Shown one piece after another: positions 51,171 through 59,733 of a stretch of DNA of 64,000 bases. Where the stretch lies: the NCBI GenBank assembly GCA_035718275.1, contig DASTHI010000031.1:1-64000 (forward strand), in the 5' to 3' direction. The DNA comes from Pseudolabrys sp035718275. GTDB lineage: Bacteria; Pseudomonadota; Alphaproteobacteria; Rhizobiales; Xanthobacteraceae. Below the pieces are notes generated by a model. It was not told where the DNA came from and did not search any database. It saw nothing but the letters and a program-made list of their open reading frames with translations. A program made the translations under genes and the position numbers. How positions within the stretch are numbered: position 1 is the stretch's first letter; each line of letters opens with the position of its first letter.

Positions 51171-51245
51171 GGAGTAGAGATTCACAATGAGGCTCCGCGA
51201 GTGCGGCAGCACGGAAACACAAAGATTCTTGCTGTACAAGCGAAG

Positions 51246-51782
51246 CTATTGGCACAATGCCCGAGACACGAATGTTTCCGTGCGACATTCCGGGCCGCTG
51301 GAGCGTCCCGCCATCCAGACCTTGGCTGGGCAGACCTCGGCTGTTGTCATGTCGAGGCTGCGTCCGGACTCAAATCCATTTGCCTTGCAAATTGCGTTCG
51401 CTGCGACGATGCAGTCCGGCGCGCCATTAGGCGCCGTCTGGCATTTTTCATGTCCCTTCACGGCCCGCGCGACAGGAATCCGTGCGACCGCGCCCGCTGC
51501 ATCCTTTGCACCTTCGACGGTGCTTTTTGCAGCGGTTCCGGCCTCTTCTCCGAAGGTCTCCATTTTCTTTCGTGCGTCCTTCAGGGAAGAACCGAAATTT
51601 GCCGACTGCTCGGAAAACCAGCGGCTCACCGAGGCAAAGAAGCCCTCATTCTGCGGCGGCTTGCTGTCAGGCCCAGCCTCCTGCGCCCACGCCAAAGCGG
51701 AAAGGAGGATTACGGTCAGCGCGAAGAGAGGGCCCAGGATTCCCCTGGCTGGATGTAAGCTCAATATCTGTTTGCTGGCCAT
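51246..51782 (-). CDS. Secreted protein of unknown function
   Basis: A 178-residue protein with an N-terminal signal peptide (hydrophobic LGPLFALTVILLSALAWAQ). The mature part has an amphipathic helical region (SVSRWFSEQSANFGSSLKDARKK and an alanine-rich stretch) and a C-terminal segment with six cysteines spread over the last ~70 residues, suggesting disulfides in the periplasm. I do not recognise a named domain, though similar proteins occur in Bradyrhizobium-like genomes. It lies upstream of the SAF-domain oxidoreductase, 75 bases away on the same strand, without obvious functional link. Confidence 0.7.
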   Translation of the reverse strand: MASKQILSLHPARGILGPLFALTVILLSALAWAQEAGPDSKPPQNEGFFASVSRWFSEQSANFGSSLKDARKKMETFGEEAGTAAKSTVEGAKDAAGAVARIPVARAVKGHEKCQTAPNGAPDCIVAANAICKANGFESGRSLDMTTAEVCPAKVWMAGRSSGPECRTETFVSRALCQ

Positions 51783-51858
51783 CGTTTGCCAACGTATCTC
51801 TGCATGTCCCGCCCAGCTACCGCGCGACTAGGACGGGGTATTGTCAAAATTGAGGAAT

Positions 51859-52470
51859 CTAAAACAAATATAGCGCAGCCACTATGCCTATGACGATAAT
51901 GGCTGCGCCGATCAAAGCCCACAGACCCAGACGCTTTTCAATGAGGTGACGGGCACTTTCCCCATATCTATGCAGCAAAAACGCTAGGACAAAAAATCGC
52001 GCGCCTCGCGTAATGATTGAAAAAAGCAGGAATAGCACGAGATTGTAGCCGGCAAAGCCGGATGTGATGGTGACAATCTTGTAGGGGATCGGGGTCAAGC
52101 CCTTGAGCAGGATGATCCAGGCTCCCCACTGGGCATAGGCTTCGCGAAAGGCCTCGACCTTGTCGCCATATCCGTAAAGCTGGATCAGCCAGCCCCCAAC
52201 GGAATCGTAAAGAACGGCACCGATAGCGTAGCCAAGGAGTCCGCCCGCCACCGAGGTCAGCGTGCACCACATGGCCATCGCATATGCGCGTTCAGGCCTC
52301 GCCAAGGCCATGGGGATCAACATGACGTCGGGCGGCACCGGAAAAAAAGAGCTTTCTGCAAACGAGACCGCGCCCATCATCCATAGCGCGTGGGGCTTAT
52401 GCGCGGCCTCGATGCACCAGTCATAAAGACGGCGCAGAAAAGAACGGTGCTCGGCTGCCTCGGCGGTCAT
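51859..52470 (-). CDS. DedA/VTT (YqaA-type) membrane protein
   Basis: A 203-residue membrane protein of the VTT (DedA/TMEM41B) superfamily, some of which are lipid scramblases or flippases. Signature regions are FAESSFFPVPPDVMLIPMALA and GLTPIPYKIVTITSGFAGY, each with the expected proline-rich re-entrant look, with four to five helices overall. YqaA-type proteins of this length are common in Rhizobiales. The ATG at 52470 has no obvious ribosome binding site. The cargo lipid is unknown. Confidence 0.85.
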   Translation of the reverse strand: MTAEAAEHRSFLRRLYDWCIEAAHKPHALWMMGAVSFAESSFFPVPPDVMLIPMALARPERAYAMAMWCTLTSVAGGLLGYAIGAVLYDSVGGWLIQLYGYGDKVEAFREAYAQWGAWIILLKGLTPIPYKIVTITSGFAGYNLVLFLLFSIITRGARFFVLAFLLHRYGESARHLIEKRLGLWALIGAAIIVIGIVAALYLF

Positions 52471-52775
52471 CAGGACACACGTCGAGAAAATTGTGACGGA
52501 TCAACGGAGCCCAATTGGCGCCAATTGCAAAGCGAAAAGACGGCGCCCCACCTCAGGTCAGGCTGCATCTCCGCTCTTTCCTGAGCTTTTTCAAGCATCA
52601 TCTCGCGGCCAAACCATCCGGTCTTAGGAGGAACGAGGCGATCGTGCGGCATCCGGCATTCCCATGGCTTCGTCGGCTTCCGATCGATGACATCTCGATC
52701 CTTGCTCGGCAAGCGCCTGGGCCATCCTAAGCAAGCCAAGAGTCGGTCGCTCACGTCGGCCGCCGTCTGTGTGTT
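52471..52775. other. Gap without a recognised gene
   Basis: These 305 bases separate the VTT gene from the end of putA. A 94-codon open frame on the minus strand (52470-52754) ends by overlapping the VTT start, but its sequence shows no domain and neutral composition. I see no RNA gene or clear terminator here. Confidence 0.35.
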
Positions 52776-55700
52776 CTATTCCTCTTCTGAGAGAAGCATC
52801 GCATTGCCGCCGGAAGCCGCCGTATTGACCGTGATGACCTGCTCCGTCGCAAAACGATGCAGATAGTTGGGGCCACCCGCTTTCGGCCCCGTACCAGAGA
52901 GTGCATTGCCGCCGAACGGCTGAGATCCGACCATGGCGCCGATCATGTTGCGGTTTACGTAAACATTTCCATGCGGCAGACGCGCGGCTATCCGGCTGGC
53001 TAGTTCTTCGATGCGCGAATGCACTCCCAGCGTCAAGGCGGTTCCGTTGGCGGCAATATCGTCCATGAGTTCGCCAAGTTCGTTCGGGCGCCAGCGGACG
53101 ACATGCAGCACCGGTCCAAAGACTTCGTCCCGCAGTTCACGCGCGCTGTCCAGTTCGACGATCGTAGGTCCCACGTAAGTTCCCTGCGCGGACGCATCGG
53201 GTTCAAGATGAAACAATACGGCCCCGCGGAGATTCATCGCATTAATCCACTTCTTGAGCCTGTCCCTTGCCTCAGCATCGATAATTGGTCCGACATCGGT
53301 CGCCGGGTCGCGCGGATCGCCGACCTTGAGCTCCCGCGCAGCGCCCTCGATCATGTCGAGGATCTGTCTTGACACGTCTTCCTGTACGCAAAGCATTCTC
53401 AATGCCGAGCAGCGCTGGCCGGCGGAGCGAAACGCAGACGCGATCACGTCATCCGTAACCTGTTCAGGCAGCGCGGTCGCATCCACGATCATCGCGTTGA
53501 TGCCGCCGGTCTCGGCGATCAGGACGGCAACGGGGCCTTCGCGAGCGGCAAGCGCCTGATTGATCGTGCGTGCGACCTCGGTCGAACCAGTGAAGGCTAC
53601 GCCCGCTACCCTGCTGTCGTTGACGAGGAGCGAGCCGACGCCGCCGTCGCCCGGCACAAGATGAAGCACGGCCGGCGGCACGCCCACCGAATGCAGGAGT
53701 TTGACCGCCTCGAATGCGATGAGTGGCGTTTGCTCAGCGGGCTTGGCGATCACCGAATTGCCGGCCACCAGAGCCGCAGCGATCTGCCCGGTGAAGATCG
53801 CCAAAGGAAAATTCCAGGGACTGATGCACACGAAAACCCCACGCCCGCGCATGCGGAGTTCGTTGCTTTCGCCGGTCGGACCTGGAAGAGCTCGGCTCGA
53901 CAGCGAGCAACGCGCCTCGTGCGCATAATATCGGCAATAGTCCGCCGCCTCCCGCACTTCCGAGATGCAGTCGCCGATCGTCTTTCCCGCCTCAGACTGG
54001 AGCAGCGCGACAAATTTCGCGCGATTCTGCTCAATCAAATCCCCGGCGCGTTCAAGGATCGCCGCGCGAGATTCAATTCCGACCCCATTCCACGAAGCAA
54101 ATGCAGCCTCTGCCGAGCGCATTGCAGACGAGACGATAAAATCATCGGCTTCATCCACCGTACCGATGGAGCTCTCATCGATCGGCGAGTGGAGAGCCCG
54201 CCGCCGGCCGGCGATCGCCATTCCGTCGATGATCGGCATTGCCTTCGAGGTTGGCTCGACGGCGGCCACCTCCGCGAGCAACCGTTCCAATGCAGCCCGA
54301 TCCCCGAATTCGACGCCGGATGAATTTCGCCATCCCTTGAACAGATCGCGCGGCAATGGAAGATGCGAATGGCGAGCACGAGAAGGATCGGAAATCCAAT
54401 GTTGCGGCCGTCGTAGGATCGTTTCGATCGGTATCGATCGGTCGGCCGTCACGGAAACGAACGAAGAATTTGCACCATTCTCCAGCAGGCGGCGCACAAG
54501 ATAGGCCAACAGATCGGCGTGTCCGCCGACCGGCGCATAGACGCGGCAGATCGCGTCTGGCAGTTCGGTGAGCAGCGCCTCGTAGAGCGCCTCACCCATG
54601 CCGTGCAAGCGCTGGAATTCGTATCCGCTAACGCCCCCCGCATCCTCAAGCACACACGCTACGGTGAGAGCATTGTGGGTTGCAAATTGCGGATAGAGCC
54701 GTGGACGCGCGGCCAGCAGTTTGCGTGCGCAAGCGAGAAAACAAAGATCACTCATCGCTTTTCGCGTGAACACGGGATAGTCGTAAAGGCCGCGTTCCTG
54801 CGCGCGCTTGATCTCGCTGTCCCAATAGGCTCCCTTCACAAGCCGCACCATCAGGCAGCGGTCCAATCTCTCTGCGACGTCCGCGATCCACTCGATCACC
54901 CTCGGCGCCCGCTTCTGATACGCTTGTACTGCCAGGCCAAAGCCATCCCACCCGGCAAGCGACGAGTCGCGGATCACTGCGGCAATCACATCGAGCGACA
55001 ATTCGAGGCGGTCAGCTTCTTCCGCGTCCACCGTGAGATTGAGGTCATGATTTTTCGCGAGCTGCGCCAGCTCGAGCAATCGGGGAGCAAGCTCCGACAA
55101 TACGCGGTCACGCTGGAGCGGCTCATAGCGCGGGTGCAGCGCCGACAGCTTGACTGAAATTCCGGGACCTCGCGGCTGCGGATGTATGCGTGGGCTCCTG
55201 CCGATCGCTTCGATTGCTTCGGCATAAGCCTCGAAATAGCGACGGGCATCGTCGCGCGTCCGTGCAGATTCGCCCAGCATATCGAACGAATACAGAAACT
55301 TGCCCGCCGGGGCAGCCCGCGCCAGCGCTTCCTCAATGGTCCGGCCAAGGATGAAATGCGATCCCAGCAGACGCATGGCCTGGCGCGTCGCGGCGCGTAC
55401 GGCCGGCAGGCCGATAGTCTTTATGAGACCTTGGATGATTCCTTCCGGTGTTTCGCCGGGATGAATAATGCGCGCCGTCACGCCAAGCGTCCACGCGGAA
55501 GCTGAGACCAGCAGCCCCGTTGAGCGCGGGTCGTAGTGTGTCCAGTCCCCCGCCTTGAGCTTCTCCTCGATCAGCCGGTCGGCGGTGTCTGCATCGGGCA
55601 CCCGCAGCAGCGCCTCAGCCAGAACCATCAGCGCGAGGCCCTCTTTGGTGGAAATCGAATAGGCGTGCAAAAAGTCTTCGACGCCACCCAGTCCTGTGCT

Positions 55701-55877
55701 CCGCGCGCGAATAGCCTCGATAAGAGTTCGCGCACGCGAATTGATCCGGGCTTCGGCGTCCTCGGCCCTTCCTGCTGCCGCGAGAAACGTCGCCGCAATC
55801 GGCTCATCCGGCGTAGCATAAGGCGCCCGCAGCGGCGGAATGTCGCGCTCCAGAGGGGCGGCTCCCATTCGCTCCAT
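52776..55877 (-). CDS. putA: Bifunctional proline dehydrogenase / L-glutamate gamma-semialdehyde dehydrogenase
   Basis: A 1033-residue PutA that oxidises proline to glutamate through two active sites. The FAD proline dehydrogenase domain shows LMVRLVKGAYWDSEIKRAQ and VYAPVGGHADLLAYLVRRLLENGANSSF. The aldehyde dehydrogenase domain carries the catalytic cysteine C823 in SAGQRCSALRML and the block PFGGNALSGTG near the end. The ribbon-helix-helix DNA-binding domain of E. coli PutA is absent, so this is the shorter, purely enzymatic class and cannot repress its own gene. The ATG at 55877 has GGAGG nine bases upstream. A perfect 14-base palindrome lies 37 bases before the start. Confidence 0.95.
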   Translation of the reverse strand: MERMGAAPLERDIPPLRAPYATPDEPIAATFLAAAGRAEDAEARINSRARTLIEAIRARSTGLGGVEDFLHAYSISTKEGLALMVLAEALLRVPDADTADRLIEEKLKAGDWTHYDPRSTGLLVSASAWTLGVTARIIHPGETPEGIIQGLIKTIGLPAVRAATRQAMRLLGSHFILGRTIEEALARAAPAGKFLYSFDMLGESARTRDDARRYFEAYAEAIEAIGRSPRIHPQPRGPGISVKLSALHPRYEPLQRDRVLSELAPRLLELAQLAKNHDLNLTVDAEEADRLELSLDVIAAVIRDSSLAGWDGFGLAVQAYQKRAPRVIEWIADVAERLDRCLMVRLVKGAYWDSEIKRAQERGLYDYPVFTRKAMSDLCFLACARKLLAARPRLYPQFATHNALTVACVLEDAGGVSGYEFQRLHGMGEALYEALLTELPDAICRVYAPVGGHADLLAYLVRRLLENGANSSFVSVTADRSIPIETILRRPQHWISDPSRARHSHLPLPRDLFKGWRNSSGVEFGDRAALERLLAEVAAVEPTSKAMPIIDGMAIAGRRRALHSPIDESSIGTVDEADDFIVSSAMRSAEAAFASWNGVGIESRAAILERAGDLIEQNRAKFVALLQSEAGKTIGDCISEVREAADYCRYYAHEARCSLSSRALPGPTGESNELRMRGRGVFVCISPWNFPLAIFTGQIAAALVAGNSVIAKPAEQTPLIAFEAVKLLHSVGVPPAVLHLVPGDGGVGSLLVNDSRVAGVAFTGSTEVARTINQALAAREGPVAVLIAETGGINAMIVDATALPEQVTDDVIASAFRSAGQRCSALRMLCVQEDVSRQILDMIEGAARELKVGDPRDPATDVGPIIDAEARDRLKKWINAMNLRGAVLFHLEPDASAQGTYVGPTIVELDSARELRDEVFGPVLHVVRWRPNELGELMDDIAANGTALTLGVHSRIEELASRIAARLPHGNVYVNRNMIGAMVGSQPFGGNALSGTGPKAGGPNYLHRFATEQVITVNTAASGGNAMLLSEEE

Positions 55878-55913
55878 TCAATAGATCCTCCGGCCCTGCC
55901 TTAAAGCTTATCG

Positions 55914-55927
55914 TAAAGGCGCCTTTA
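55914..55927. promoter_or_regulatory. 14-bp perfect palindrome upstream of putA, candidate operator
   Basis: TAAAGGCGCCTTTA is a perfect palindrome in the promoter region between putA and the divergent solute-binding gene. It is flanked by repeated TTATCGT motifs on both sides (before and after the core), which strengthens the impression of a regulator site. An Lrp/PutR-type activator would be the usual candidate for proline catabolism, which is inference. Confidence 0.42.
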
Positions 55928-56089
55928 TCGTGCCCGAGACTTGCAGCGCCGTCGCCAGCGCGCGGCCGCATTAGCGATAACGCAGAAATTGCTCGCTAGA
56001 CCCGTGCCCGAGTATTGCCCTTTGCGATCTCCTATTCTTTGCTGGCTGGGGCACCGCGCCCCCGGGTGCGCAATGGAAGGATATGCGTG

Positions 56090-57118
56090 ATGACCGCTCA
56101 CCACACCCGCTGGTGGGCATGGCTGGCATTGTTTCTTGCCCCGACGTTCATTCCCGGCGTTGCGGCGGCGGAGACAATTGTCAAACTGACCCTCGACTAC
56201 GCATTTGAAGGGCCATCCGCGCCATTCCTGCTGCCGCTCGACAAGGGCTACTACAAGGCCGAAGGCCTTAACGTCAGCATCAGTCCTGGGACCAATTCAA
56301 TCGAACCGATCGCCCGGGTGGCGTCAGGCGAGTACGATTTCGGCTTCGGCGACATCAACTCTCTCATTAAGCTTCGTGATGCCAACCGTAATACACCGGT
56401 GAAAGCGATCTTCGTGCTCTATAACCGCCCTCCGTTTGCAGTGATCGGGCGACGGAGCCGCGGGGTGAACTCGCCGAAAGATCTGGAGGGAAAAACGCTC
56501 GGGGCTCCTGCCGCCGACGGAGCCTACGCGCAATGGCCGATTTTCGTGAAGGTGAACGGGATCGATGCGTCAAAGGTGAAGATTGAGAATGTCGGGTTTG
56601 CCGTGCGTGAGCCGATGCTGGCCGCCGGCCAGGTTGATGCGATCACCGGCTACTCGTTCACCGCATATATCGACCTCAAGGACAAAGGCGTTCCGGTCAC
56701 CGACATCAATGTCATGCTGATGGCAGATTATGGCGTCGAGCTCTACGGCAATGCCATTCTGGTGAACTCCAAATTCGCCGACGAAAATCCGGAAGCGGTC
56801 CGCGGATTCCTGCGTGCCTTCTTGCGCGGCCTGCACGAGACGGTGAGGCATCCAGCGGCCGGCGTCGAGGCGGTCCTCAGGCACAACGCGAACGCAAGCA
56901 AGAGCGTCGAACTCGAACGCCTGAACATGGCTATCCGTGAAAACATTATTACCCACGAGACGAAGGCCAATGGCTACGGAGCGGTGAACGAGGACCGCTT
57001 CGCTCGCGCACTTGATCAGATAGCGCTCGCATACAAATTCAAGTCGGGGAAACCCAAGCTGGAGGACATATTCGACGACTCGTTCCTGCCTGACGAAGCG
57101 GCGCGCCGGGTCAAGTAG
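56090..57118 (+). CDS. NMT1/SsuA-like ABC transporter substrate-binding protein
   Basis: A 342-residue secreted binding protein of the NMT1/THI5-like group used for nitrate, taurine, alkanesulfonate, pyrimidine or thiamine-precursor ABC transporters. A signal peptide (WWAWLALFLAPTFIPGVAAAE) precedes the fold: DKGYYKAEGLNVSISPG, ASGEYDFGFGDINSLIKL, LEGKTLGAPAADGA and AAGQVDAITGYSF. No permease or ATPase gene is adjacent, so it is an orphan here. The ATG at 56090 is preceded by GGAAGG. It diverges from putA. Substrate is unknown. Confidence 0.87.
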   Translation: MTAHHTRWWAWLALFLAPTFIPGVAAAETIVKLTLDYAFEGPSAPFLLPLDKGYYKAEGLNVSISPGTNSIEPIARVASGEYDFGFGDINSLIKLRDANRNTPVKAIFVLYNRPPFAVIGRRSRGVNSPKDLEGKTLGAPAADGAYAQWPIFVKVNGIDASKVKIENVGFAVREPMLAAGQVDAITGYSFTAYIDLKDKGVPVTDINVMLMADYGVELYGNAILVNSKFADENPEAVRGFLRAFLRGLHETVRHPAAGVEAVLRHNANASKSVELERLNMAIRENIITHETKANGYGAVNEDRFARALDQIALAYKFKSGKPKLEDIFDDSFLPDEAARRVK

Positions 57119-57130
57119 TTCCAGCTTGCA

Positions 57131-58297
57131 CTATTTGATCCTCTCGAGAACGCTCACATAATTCGCAACCGACGTTCCGCCCATATTGAAAATTCCGCCC
57201 AGCCGCGCGTTCTTCACCTGCAGATCGCCGGCGGTTCCGTTGAGCTGCATGGCGGCAAGCGCGTGCATCGATACGCCTGTTGCGCCGATCGGGTGCCCTT
57301 TAGCCTTCAATCCCCCTGAGGGATTGACGGGCAACTTGCCATCCTTCTGCGTCCAGCCTTCCATCACTGCACGTGCGCCCTGGCCTTCTGCCGTAAGTCC
57401 CATCGCCTCATATTCGATCAATTCGGCGATCGTGAAGCAGTCGTGCGTCTCTACGAAAGACAAGTCGCCGAGCTGAAGTCCGGCCTCGGTTAGCGCGCGC
57501 CGCCAAGCCTGCGAACATCCTTCGAATTTGAGAATGTCGCGCTGCGACATTGGCAGAAAATCCTGGACATGTTCGGCAGCCCGAAACGCAATCGCCTTTT
57601 TCAGCCTGAGCGAGGTCTCGACATCGGCAAGGACAACCGCCGCCGCACCGTCAGAGACGAGCGAGCAATCGGTCCGCTTTAATGGGCCGGCGACAAATGG
57701 ATTCTTTTCGCTTTCGGTACGGCAGAACTCATAGCCCAAATCCTTGCGCATCTGAGCGAACGGATTGCCGACCCCATTTTTGTGATTCTTCGCGGCGATC
57801 ATCGCGAGCGCGTCCGACTGGTCGCCCCATTTCTGAAAGTAGAGCGCGGCAATCTTTCCGAAAATGCCGGCAAACCCGCCGTCGATATCGGCCTCTTCGC
57901 GAACATACGACGCCTTCAGCAGGTTGCGTCCGATTTCGGGAGCTGGGGTTGCCGTCATCTGTTCAGCCCCGACAACGAGCACGATGCGCGCTTTGCGCGC
58001 CTCGATGGCCTTGATGCCCTGATGGACCGCAGCCGACCCTGTCGCACAAGCGTTCTCGACGCGCGTAGCGCGTTTGAAACGGAGATCGGGAGAGGCCTGC
58101 AGCACCAATGCGGCGGTAAAATCCTGCGCCGAGAAGCCCGCATTGAAATGGCCAAGAACGATCTCGTCCACATCCTTCGGCGCGATGCCTGCATCGTCAA
58201 CAGCCTCGCGGGCCACCTTTACGATCAGGCTTTCCACAGTTTCGCCGGCAAGCTTCCCGAACGGGCTATGCGCCCAGCCGACGATGCAGGCCGTCAT
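57131..58297 (-). CDS. Thiolase family protein (SCP-x/acetyl-CoA acetyltransferase-like)
   Basis: A 388-residue thiolase of the SCP2/SCP-x-like class, distinct from the FadA-type enzyme at 5739. The nucleophilic cysteine lies in VENACATGSAAV, a histidine in VETHDCFTIAEL, and the GHPIGATG motif with its histidine near the C-terminus; the standard second catalytic cysteine motif (CxG) is replaced by FNMGGTS. Such enzymes act on branched or sterol side-chain 3-ketoacyl-CoA in some bacteria. It is convergent with the solute-binding gene and divergent from the carboxypeptidase gene. A specific substrate cannot be assigned. Confidence 0.88.
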   Translation of the reverse strand: MTACIVGWAHSPFGKLAGETVESLIVKVAREAVDDAGIAPKDVDEIVLGHFNAGFSAQDFTAALVLQASPDLRFKRATRVENACATGSAAVHQGIKAIEARKARIVLVVGAEQMTATPAPEIGRNLLKASYVREEADIDGGFAGIFGKIAALYFQKWGDQSDALAMIAAKNHKNGVGNPFAQMRKDLGYEFCRTESEKNPFVAGPLKRTDCSLVSDGAAAVVLADVETSLRLKKAIAFRAAEHVQDFLPMSQRDILKFEGCSQAWRRALTEAGLQLGDLSFVETHDCFTIAELIEYEAMGLTAEGQGARAVMEGWTQKDGKLPVNPSGGLKAKGHPIGATGVSMHALAAMQLNGTAGDLQVKNARLGGIFNMGGTSVANYVSVLERIK

Positions 58298-58342
58298 GAC
58301 ACCCTCCTCTGGCGCCTTTCACCACTATCCTCGTGGACTAAT

Positions 58343-58374
58343 GGTGAACTTGGTGTATTCACTTGGGGTTCACC
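58343..58374. promoter_or_regulatory. Inverted repeat between thiolase and D,D-carboxypeptidase genes
   Basis: GGTGAAC (58343-58349) and GTTCACC (58368-58374) are perfect inverted arms 18 bases apart, with a further TTCAC between them. The site is in the 167-base divergent control region. It may be an operator for either gene; this is speculative. Confidence 0.3.
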
Positions 58375-58464
58375 GGCTTTGCCTATCATGCTCGGCTTGG
58401 ATAGCCTACAGGTGTGCGTGGAACTTTCGCCACCGTGGCGTTTTAGGACTTTGAACCGCAAACA

Positions 58465-59733
58465 ATGATTTTTCCTTCGAGCCCACGTTGTCGCGCCGTC
58501 ATTCTCGGCCTCGCCGCCGGCTTGCTCGTCCAGGCGTCGGCCGATCGCGCACAGGCGGAAGCACAACTGCTGATCGAGGCCTCCACCGGTAAAGTTCTGT
58601 TCGCCGAGAATGCAACCTCGCCATGGTATCCGGCTTCGGTCACCAAACTGATGACCGCCTACACGACCCTGCGTGCGATCAAGGAAGGCCGGCTCTCGCT
58701 CAACACGCTGCTCCCGATATCGCGCAATGCCGCTGCGCAGCAGCCGACCAAAATGGGATTCAAGGTCGGCACCAACGTGACCGTCGATAATGCGCTGAAG
58801 ATGTTGATGGTCAAATCCGCCAACGACATCGCGGTCGCCATTGCTGAAGGTGTCGGAGGATCGATCTCGGGTTTCGCCGATCTGATGAACGCGAATGCGA
58901 AACGGCTCGGCATGACGCAGAGCAACTTCGTCAATCCGAACGGACTTCCGGCGGAAAATCATGTCACCTCTGCGCGCGACATGGCGATACTGGCGCGTGC
59001 GCTGATCCGCGAGTTTCCCGAGTACGACAGTTATTGGCATATTCCGGCGATCCGCTACGGCAACCGCGTCATGCGCAACTACAATTCTTTGATTGCTCGC
59101 TATCCCGGCGCGGACGGAATGAAGACCGGGTTCATTTGCGCATCCGGCTATAATGTCGTGGCTTCCGCCACGCGCAATGGGCGGCGTCTCATTGCGGTCG
59201 TTCTCGGCGCCTGGTCCGGCGCAGTGCGCGCCCAGAAAGCCGGGCAACTGCTTGAGCGCGGTTTCAACAGCGGCGGGCTGTCATGGCTCACGCCCTCGCT
59301 CGGTACCGTCGATGCACTTGCTCCAATCGATGCGCAGCCTCCCAATCTCCGCGATGAAATGTGTGGCGCACATCGGCGCAAGCCGCCGTCCGAAGAAAAC
59401 GAAGAGGAGCCGGACGAATCCACAACGGCAGCGAGCGGCGAATCAGGAAATCAGCAAGCGTTCATGCTGTCGAGCCTGAAGCCGGCGAACGGAAAATTCG
59501 TTCTTGGGCCACCGGTCGAAACTGCGCCGCCAGTGGTGGTCTTCACCGGGCCGGCAGATCATCCCGATCCTGTGCAAACGGCCGAGGCGCCGAAGAAGAA
59601 GAAAAAGAAGCCGGCCGCGAAAGCGGAAGGTGGCGAGGCGCAGGCGAAGCCCGCGAAGAAGGACCAGGCTGCAAGCAAGCCGAACAAGCCGGCCAAGCAT
59701 GTGAAACCGAAGGTCAGTTCGGCATCGCAATGA
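58465..59733 (+). CDS. dacC: D-alanyl-D-alanine carboxypeptidase (penicillin-binding protein, S11 family)
   Basis: A 422-residue low-molecular-mass penicillin-binding protein that trims the terminal D-Ala of peptidoglycan stem peptides in the periplasm. A signal peptide opens the protein. Catalytic motifs are S58-x-x-K61 (SVTK), S118-x-N120 (SAN) and K220-T-G (KTG), spaced as in the family. The C-terminus is unusual: a Glu/Asp-rich then Lys/Ala/Pro-rich tail of about 120 residues that may bind anionic cell-wall polymer. Its TGA overlaps the next gene's ATG by four bases. The symbol is by similarity only. Confidence 0.9.
   Translation: MIFPSSPRCRAVILGLAAGLLVQASADRAQAEAQLLIEASTGKVLFAENATSPWYPASVTKLMTAYTTLRAIKEGRLSLNTLLPISRNAAAQQPTKMGFKVGTNVTVDNALKMLMVKSANDIAVAIAEGVGGSISGFADLMNANAKRLGMTQSNFVNPNGLPAENHVTSARDMAILARALIREFPEYDSYWHIPAIRYGNRVMRNYNSLIARYPGADGMKTGFICASGYNVVASATRNGRRLIAVVLGAWSGAVRAQKAGQLLERGFNSGGLSWLTPSLGTVDALAPIDAQPPNLRDEMCGAHRRKPPSEENEEEPDESTTAASGESGNQQAFMLSSLKPANGKFVLGPPVETAPPVVVFTGPADHPDPVQTAEAPKKKKKKPAAKAEGGEAQAKPAKKDQAASKPNKPAKHVKPKVSSASQ

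Noticed and set aside
52470..52754. 94-codon minus-strand frame ending in TGATG at the VTT gene start
   Set aside because: The overlap looks like translational coupling, but the protein has no recognisable feature; one such overlap can arise by chance. Conservation in relatives would be needed.
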